A DNA stretch of 53,112 nt. Source: Variovorax sp. E3. GTDB taxonomy: Bacteria > Pseudomonadota > Gammaproteobacteria > Burkholderiales > Burkholderiaceae_C. The stretch lies in the NCBI RefSeq assembly GCF_016082275.1, contig NZ_MOWM01000037.1, positions 1 to 53,112 of the forward strand, written 5' to 3'. The notes under the pieces are model-generated. The model made no database searches. It saw only the letters and a program-made list of their open reading frames with translations, and was not told where the DNA came from. The position numbers and the translations under genes are program-made. This document shows, piece after piece, positions 48,399 to 53,112 of this stretch; the first letter of the stretch is position 1; each line of letters begins with the position of its first letter.

Positions 48399-50636
48399 AT
48401 GGAAAACCTGAAGCTGCAACCCCAGACCACGCTCGACCTCTCGGTCGGCGGCATGACCTGCGCCTCGTGCGTGATGCGCGTCGAGCGCGCGCTCAAGAAC
48501 GTACCCGGCGTGCAAGACGTCAGCGTGAACCTTGCGACCGAATCGGCGCGCATCGTGGCCGCGCCCGGCGACGACATCGACGTGCGCGTGCGCCGTGCCG
48601 TGCGCGCGGCCGGCTACGAGCCGCGCGCGGCGAGCAGCGCGGCCGAAGAGGCGGCGGCGCTGTCGCCGTGGCACGGCTTCGGTCCGGTGGCCGTCGGCCT
48701 GCTGCTGTCGATTCCGCTGATGGCGCCGATGATCGGCAGCCCGTTCGGGCAAGACTGGATGCTGCCGCCCTGGGTGCAGCTGCTGCTCGCAACGCCGGTG
48801 CAGTTCTGGCTCGGCGCACGGTTCTACCGCGCGGGCTGGCATGCGGCCAAGGCGCGCACCGGCAACATGGACCTGCTGGTGGCGCTGGGCACCAGCGCGG
48901 CCTTCGGCCTGTCGCTCTGGCTGTGGTGGCGCGCGGCCACCGGCGAGCATGCCGGCCACGGCGAAATGCCGCATCTCTATTTCGAGGCCTCGGCCGTGGT
49001 GATCACGCTGGTGCTGCTGGGCAAGTGGCTCGAGGCGCGCGCCAAGCGGCAGGCCACGTCGGCCATTCGCGCGCTGCAGCAGCTGCGGCCCGAGGTAGCC
49101 CACCTGGTCGGCGCGCGCGGCAAGGAAAGCGATGTGCCGCTGGCCGAAGTGATGGTCGGCGACCACCTGGTGGTGCGGCCCGGCGAACGCGTGCCGGCCG
49201 ACGCGCGCGTGATCGAAGGGCAGTCCGAGGTCGACGAGTCGATGCTCACGGGCGAACCGCTGCCGGTGCCCAAGGGCCCCGGCGACGCGCTGACGGGCGG
49301 TGCGGTGAACGGCGACGGCCGCATGGTCATCGAGGTGAGCGCGGTCGGCGCCGAGAGCGTGCTCGCGCGCATCATCCGGCTGGTCGAGGACGCGCAGGCC
49401 GCCAAGGCGCCGATCCAGCGGCTGGTGGACAAGGTCGCGGCCGTGTTCGTGCCGGTGGTGCTGGTGATTGCGCTCGTCACGCTGGCGGGTTGGCTGCTGG
49501 CGGGCGCGGGCATCGAGACGGCCATGATCTACGCGGTGGCGGTGCTGGTCATCGCCTGTCCTTGTGCGCTGGGCCTGGCAACGCCGGTCGCGGTGATGGC
49601 CGGTACCGGCGTGGCGGCGAAGCACGGCATCCTGATCAAGGACGCGCGCGCACTCGAAATCGCGCACCGCGTCGACACCGTGGCCTTCGACAAGACCGGC
49701 ACGCTGACGCTCGGCCGCCCGGTGCTGACAGACCTGCTGCCGGTGGCGGGCGCCGTTGCGACCGAAGACGCGCTGCTGGCAACCGCCGCGAGCCTGCAAG
49801 GCGGCAGCGAGCATCCGCTGGCCAAGGCGGTGTTGGCCGCGGCGGCGCAACGCCATCTGCAGGCGCCCGCGTTGAGCGCGATGCAGGCGATGCCGGGTCG
49901 CGGCGTGCGCGGCGATGTCGAGGGCGCCACCTGGGCCATCGCGAGCCTGCGCTGGTGCCGCGAGCTCGACGCGATGCCCGAGGCGGCCGATGTCGAGCGC
50001 CTGCAGGCCAAGGGCGCGACGGTTTCCGCGCTGCTGCGCTTCGACGAAGCCGGTGCGGCGCAGGTGCAGGCATTGCTCGCCTTCGCCGACGAGCCCAAGC
50101 CGCAGGCGGCCGAAGCCGTTCGCACGCTGCGCGCGCGCGGCCTGCGCGTGGTGATGATCTCGGGCGACAACCTGCGCGCCGCGCAGGCCATGGCGGCGCG
50201 GCTGGGCATTGCCGCCGAAGATGTGCGCGCCGACGTGCTGCCGGCCGACAAGGCCGCGCAGGTCAGCGCGTTGAGAAAGAACGGACACGTCGTGGCCATG
50301 GTCGGCGACGGCGCCAACGACGCCCCCGCGCTGGCGGCGGCCGATGTCGGCATTGCCATGGCGCCTTCGGGCGGCGGCACCGACGTGGCGATGGAAGCGG
50401 CCGGCATCACGCTGATGCGCGGCGACCTTGCGCTGGTGGCGCAGGCCTTCGAACTCTCGGGCCGCACGGTCGCCAAGATCCGCCAGAACCTGTTCTGGGC
50501 CTTTGCCTACAACGTGGCCGGCATTCCGCTCGCGGCCTTCGGGCTGCTCAGCCCGGTGGTGGCCGGCGCGGCCATGGCGCTGTCGAGCGTGAGCGTGATG
50601 GCCAACGCGCTGCTGCTGCGGCGCTGGAAGCCCTGA
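48399..50636 (+). CDS. copA: Cu(I)-exporting P-type ATPase CopA
   Basis: The P1B-1 ATPase of 745 residues pumps Cu(I) from cytoplasm to periplasm. Order: one N-terminal HMA domain with GMTCASC (Cys21, Cys24), eight membrane helices with the transport motif ACPCALG (about 387), an actuator loop with TGEP, phosphorylation motif DKTGTLT (Asp about 431), the SEHPLAKA nucleotide-binding motif, and the hinge [16 protein letters not shown] (about 636). The ATG at 48399 is the first good start and has no ribosome site upstream; translation may be leaderless. It forms a complete copper-efflux module with divergent copZ-cueR. The frame is intact. Confidence 0.96.
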   Translation: MENLKLQPQTTLDLSVGGMTCASCVMRVERALKNVPGVQDVSVNLATESARIVAAPGDDIDVRVRRAVRAAGYEPRAASSAAEEAAALSPWHGFGPVAVGLLLSIPLMAPMIGSPFGQDWMLPPWVQLLLATPVQFWLGARFYRAGWHAAKARTGNMDLLVALGTSAAFGLSLWLWWRAATGEHAGHGEMPHLYFEASAVVITLVLLGKWLEARAKRQATSAIRALQQLRPEVAHLVGARGKESDVPLAEVMVGDHLVVRPGERVPADARVIEGQSEVDESMLTGEPLPVPKGPGDALTGGAVNGDGRMVIEVSAVGAESVLARIIRLVEDAQAAKAPIQRLVDKVAAVFVPVVLVIALVTLAGWLLAGAGIETAMIYAVAVLVIACPCALGLATPVAVMAGTGVAAKHGILIKDARALEIAHRVDTVAFDKTGTLTLGRPVLTDLLPVAGAVATEDALLATAASLQGGSEHPLAKAVLAAAAQRHLQAPALSAMQAMPGRGVRGDVEGATWAIASLRWCRELDAMPEAADVERLQAKGATVSALLRFDEAGAAQVQALLAFADEPKPQAAEAVRTLRARGLRVVMISGDNLRAAQAMAARLGIAAEDVRADVLPADKAAQVSALRKNGHVVAMVGDGANDAPALAAADVGIAMAPSGGGTDVAMEAAGITLMRGDLALVAQAFELSGRTVAKIRQNLFWAFAYNVAGIPLAAFGLLSPVVAGAAMALSSVSVMANALLLRRWKP

Positions 50637-50643
50637 GCTCTTT

Positions 50644-51126
50644 TCAGTCGAAGAGCAGCGCCATGAAGTGGTCGTCGATGGCCTGCGCATCGCCGGCCCG
50701 CTTGTAGAACTTGCGCAGCGTGCCTTCGCGCTCGAAGCCGAGCTTGTCGTAGAAGCGCAGCGCCGGTGCGTTGTCGCTTTCGACGATGAGCTCGATGCGC
50801 TTCACGCCGTCCGCCTTGAGGCGGTCGATCGCATCGGTCACCATGGCCAGCGCAATGCCCTGGCCGTGCAATGCGGGGTCGACCGCGAGCGTGCCGAGGC
50901 TGGCCACGTGGCGCACGCGGCCGGGGTAGCGCGCGGCGCGATAGAAGCCCGCGATTTTTCCGTTGCGCTCGTAGACGAAGAAGTCCTGGCCGGCGAGCAA
51001 CTGCCGGTAGATGGCGCGAAAGTCTTCCAGCGGCATCGGGTCGTAGCCCAGGAACGGAACGACCTTCTCATGCATGTACAGAGAAAAAACGGTGCCGATG
51101 TCTTCGGGGGTGGCCAGCCTGCGCAT
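50644..51126 (-). CDS. GNAT family N-acetyltransferase
   Basis: The 160-residue, single-domain GNAT has the acetyl-CoA loop LHGQGIALAMVTDAI and the C-terminal pattern IELIVESDNAPALRFYDKLGFEREGTLRKF, as in ribosomal-protein or small-amine acetyltransferases. The start is the ATG at 51126 (MRRLATPEDIGTVFSLYMH); the open frame continues far upstream, but only as the shadow of the next gene. Its end faces the copA stop only 7 bases away. The substrate is unknown. Confidence 0.87.
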   Translation of the reverse strand: MRRLATPEDIGTVFSLYMHEKVVPFLGYDPMPLEDFRAIYRQLLAGQDFFVYERNGKIAGFYRAARYPGRVRHVASLGTLAVDPALHGQGIALAMVTDAIDRLKADGVKRIELIVESDNAPALRFYDKLGFEREGTLRKFYKRAGDAQAIDDHFMALLFD

Positions 51127-51182
51127 GGTGTGGTTGCCTCGGAGCGATGAAAGCGCCGAGCATAGCGAGGGTCCGGCGGCGC

Positions 51183-52310
51183 TCAGGCGAGCAGTACCGC
51201 CGAAAGCGCCAGCAGCGCCGCCTGCGCGCACCAGGCCCAGCGCAGCCGCAACTTCGAGTCGAGCACCGCGCCGATGGCCCAGAAGCCGCCGACCGCCAGC
51301 GCGAGCAGCGCCACGCCGATCTGGAACGCCAGGTCGTCGGCGCGCCAGAGAAAGGCCAGCGTCACGCCGACCCAGCATGCGAAGTGAAGGGCGGCCGTTG
51401 CGACCTGCGGGCGCGTCAGCTGGGGGGCGTGGATGTGCATGGCTTCTTCCAGCGAAAACGGTGCCTCCGGAAAGCGCGCCGCCACATCGGCCGGCCGCCA
51501 GCCCGGCGGCTTGAACCACACGGCGACCTTGTCTTGCCAGCGCCGCGTGTGCCAGGCATCGCGCAGCAGCGGCGCATACGGACCGAGCACGGCGCGCAGC
51601 GGGTCGAAGCTGGCGAGGGTCTTGCGCGTGCCGTATACGCAGCGCTCGGTTTCCTCGGCGAAGGTGCCGAACATGCGATCCCAGATCACGAGCATGCCGC
51701 CGTAGTTGCGGTCGACATAACCGTCGTTCACCGCGTGGTGCACGCGGTGGTTCGACGGCGACGAGAACACGCGGTCGAACCAGCCGAGCTTGCCGATGTG
51801 CTCGGTGTGGATCCAGAACTGGTAGACCAGCACGATCAGCCCGGCCAGGCCGAACTGCTCGGGCGGCACGCCGACCACCGCCATCGGCAGGTAGAAGGCC
51901 CAGCCCAGGAAGGCCACGGTGCTCTCTTGCCGCAGCGCGGTGGAAAAGTTGAAGTGCTGGCTCTGGTGGTGCACCGAGTGCGCGGCCCAGAACACGGCCG
52001 ACTCGTGGCCCGCGCGGTGCAGCCAGTAGTCGAAGAAGTCGAACAGCACCACGGCCAGGATCCAGCCCATGGCGCTGTCCCAGAAGTCGGGCCGCGTCCA
52101 GATCGCGACGACCGGGTAGACCATCGCGTACAGGCCGATCTGGAAGAGTTGGGTGCAGACCGCGAGGGCCTGGCTCAGCAGCCCCTGGCTCAGGCTGCCG
52201 AGCGTGTCGCTGAAACGGTAGGTGTTGCGCTGCTTGAGCCAGCCCCAGGCGAACTCGCACAGCATGAGCAGCGCGAACACGGGCACGACGAAGACAACCA
52301 GCCGATGCAC
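51183..52310 (-). CDS. Fatty acid hydroxylase / sterol desaturase family membrane protein
   Basis: The 375-residue protein has several membrane helices and the three His clusters of di-iron fatty acid hydroxylases: HRAGH, HSVHHQSQHFN and NHRVHHAVND, in the usual order. These enzymes hydroxylate or desaturate lipids at the membrane; bacterial members act on diverse lipids. The C-terminal ~130 residues carry further helices (LHFACWVGVTLAFLW, LLALAVGGFWAIGAVL). It has the same strand as the GNAT and the ketosynthase, suggesting a lipid-related group (inference). Confidence 0.9.
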   Translation of the reverse strand: MHRLVVFVVPVFALLMLCEFAWGWLKQRNTYRFSDTLGSLSQGLLSQALAVCTQLFQIGLYAMVYPVVAIWTRPDFWDSAMGWILAVVLFDFFDYWLHRAGHESAVFWAAHSVHHQSQHFNFSTALRQESTVAFLGWAFYLPMAVVGVPPEQFGLAGLIVLVYQFWIHTEHIGKLGWFDRVFSSPSNHRVHHAVNDGYVDRNYGGMLVIWDRMFGTFAEETERCVYGTRKTLASFDPLRAVLGPYAPLLRDAWHTRRWQDKVAVWFKPPGWRPADVAARFPEAPFSLEEAMHIHAPQLTRPQVATAALHFACWVGVTLAFLWRADDLAFQIGVALLALAVGGFWAIGAVLDSKLRLRWAWCAQAALLALSAVLLA

Positions 52311-52345
52311 CGCGCTCGATTTTTCAGGAAGTGTTCAGCGAATCT

Positions 52346-53035
52346 TCAGCGTTCGGACGCGCGACCGGCCACGATGACCGCGTTGGTGCCGCCAAAAGCG
52401 AAGGAATTGGACAGCGCGTAACGGATGCCCTTGGCCTCGCGTGCTTCGCCCTGGACAAAGTCGAGGTCGAATGCGGCGTCGGGCGTCTGCAGGTTGGCGA
52501 TGGGCGGCAGCGTCTCGCGCGCCAGCGCGCGCAGCGCGGCGATGAGTTCGATCGCGCCGCCGCCGCCGAGCACGTGGCCGTGGATGGCCTTGGTCGCGCT
52601 CACCGGCGCGCCCTTGCCGAACACTTCGCGGATCGACGCGGCTTCGGCCGCGTCGCCGGCCGAGGTGGCGGTGCCGTGCGCGTTGATGTGGCCCACGTCC
52701 GAGGCTTCGATGCCGGCGTCGCGCAGCGCCGCGCGCATGACGCGCACCTGGCCCGCCGAGTCGGGGTTGGTGATGTGCGTGCCGTCGCAGTTGGTGGCGT
52801 AGCCCGCGAGCACGAAGGGCGCCGCTTCGGCGCCGCGCGCGGCGGCATGCGCTTCCGACTCGAGCACCAGCGCGGCCGCGCCTTCGCCGATGGCAAAGCC
52901 CGCGCGGTCGCCCGAGAACGGGCGGCAGGCCGAAGAGGGCGCGTCGGCCGGCGGCGGCGCCATCACGCGCATGGCGTGCCAGCTGGCCATCACGCCGGGC
53001 GTGAGCATGGCGTCGTGGCCGCCGACGATGGCCAC
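52346..53035 (-). CDS. Beta-ketoacyl-ACP synthase (FabF-like), N-terminal part missing
   Basis: The visible 229 residues correspond to the C-terminal half of a FabF-type condensing enzyme: FSGDRAGFAIGEGAAALVLE, AHGTATSAGDAAEA (catalytic His), TKAIHGHVLGGGG (second His) and LSNSFAFGGTNAVIV. The N-terminal half, including the active-site Cys, is absent. Homology holds up to about VAIVGGHD at 53035 and then stops; the sequence beyond reads as part of purB on the other strand, and a stop codon occurs in this frame about 14 codons upstream. The gene is therefore broken by a rearrangement or an assembly join. It would act in fatty acid or polyketide chain elongation if intact. Confidence 0.8.
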   Translation of the reverse strand: MAIVGGHDAMLTPGVMASWHAMRVMAPPPADAPSSACRPFSGDRAGFAIGEGAAALVLESEAHAAARGAEAAPFVLAGYATNCDGTHITNPDSAGQVRVMRAALRDAGIEASDVGHINAHGTATSAGDAAEAASIREVFGKGAPVSATKAIHGHVLGGGGAIELIAALRALARETLPPIANLQTPDAAFDLDFVQGEAREAKGIRYALSNSFAFGGTNAVIVAGRASER

Positions 53036-53112
53036 GCCGATCCAGACCGTGATGCGCCGTTTTGGCGTGCAGGGCGCCTACGAGCAGCTCAAGGAAGTGA
53101 CGCGCGGCAAGA
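53034..53112 (+). CDS. purB: Adenylosuccinate lyase, internal fragment (cut at window end)
   Basis: The last 79 bases read in one frame as IQTVMRRFGVQGAYEQLK followed by EVTRGK. This is the conserved C-terminal region of adenylosuccinate lyase (E. coli PurB: IQTVMRRYG...YEKLKELTRG). Nothing upstream in this frame belongs to purB; the match starts abruptly at the ketosynthase junction near 53035-53040. It is either a chimeric end of the assembled sequence or a true rearrangement breakpoint. Confidence 0.6.

Noticed and set aside
48399..48700. E. coli-type programmed frameshift in copA giving a short chaperone
   Set aside because: No matching slippery site and pseudoknot could be recognised, and a separate copZ is encoded next door.

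Overview
The window looks like chromosomal DNA from a high-GC betaproteobacterium of the Comamonadaceae, most likely Variovorax or a close relative. The evidence is the gene order rnpA-rpmH / dnaA-dnaN-gyrB, protein sequences typical of Burkholderiales, and short GCTAT...ATAGC intergenic repeats that I associate with this family. No tRNA, rRNA, CRISPR array, insertion sequence or prophage was recognised.

Layout. (1) 1-11.1 kb is the origin region. On the minus strand lie a zinc-ribbon protein (cut by the window edge), a cNMP-binding protein, mnmE, and the coupled set yidC-yidD-rnpA-rpmH. A 310-bp oriC candidate with DnaA boxes follows, then dnaA, dnaN and gyrB on the plus strand. (2) 11.2-20.0 kb holds three tandem paralogous Clp-family double-AAA+ ATPases (called A, B and C here). 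All three have a degenerate first AAA+ module and an intact second one. A and B end in a segment resembling the PCRF domain of class I peptide-chain release factors, without the GGQ loop. This is the best candidate for an undescribed system. (3) 20.0-24.4 kb carries small membrane or secreted proteins (including a tandem pair of related exported proteins), a metallophosphoesterase and a phasin. (4) 24.4-27.5 kb is a ybhN-clsB-ybhP cluster (cardiolipin synthesis), followed by a secreted protein and a Spy/CpxP-like protein. (5) 28.9-32.1 kb has a pirin and a carotenoid oxygenase divergent from a TetR regulator, with two matching operator-like sites between the last two. (6) 32.1-37.7 kb (minus) is an exosortase cluster: a VIT/vWA PEP-CTERM-like protein, the exosortase, an EpsI-like protein, a transglycosylase with an AsmA-like extension, and a GNAT. 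(7) 37.9-46.0 kb is a cell-wall stress cluster: creD, a NagZ-like GH3, PBP1A, a hypothetical protein, and creC-creB. An exact cre-tag lies between creD and the divergent VIT/vWA gene, which suggests CreB also reaches the exosortase operon. (8) 46.0-50.6 kb has a relatively AT-rich intergenic region with DnaA-box-like motifs, a TerB-like protein, and a copper locus (cueR-copZ divergent from copA, which has a 19-bp-spacer promoter and probably a leaderless start). (9) 50.6-53.1 kb has a GNAT, a fatty acid hydroxylase and a ketosynthase fragment. The last ~75 bases encode the C-terminal part of adenylosuccinate lyase on the other strand, joined abruptly to the truncated ketosynthase.

Sequence quality. 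Twelve genes, including the essential yidC, need thirteen reading-frame corrections. Every one is consistent with a single missing base and none with a single extra base. I treat these as probable assembly or sequencing deletions and give one full-length span for each gene, noting the break point.
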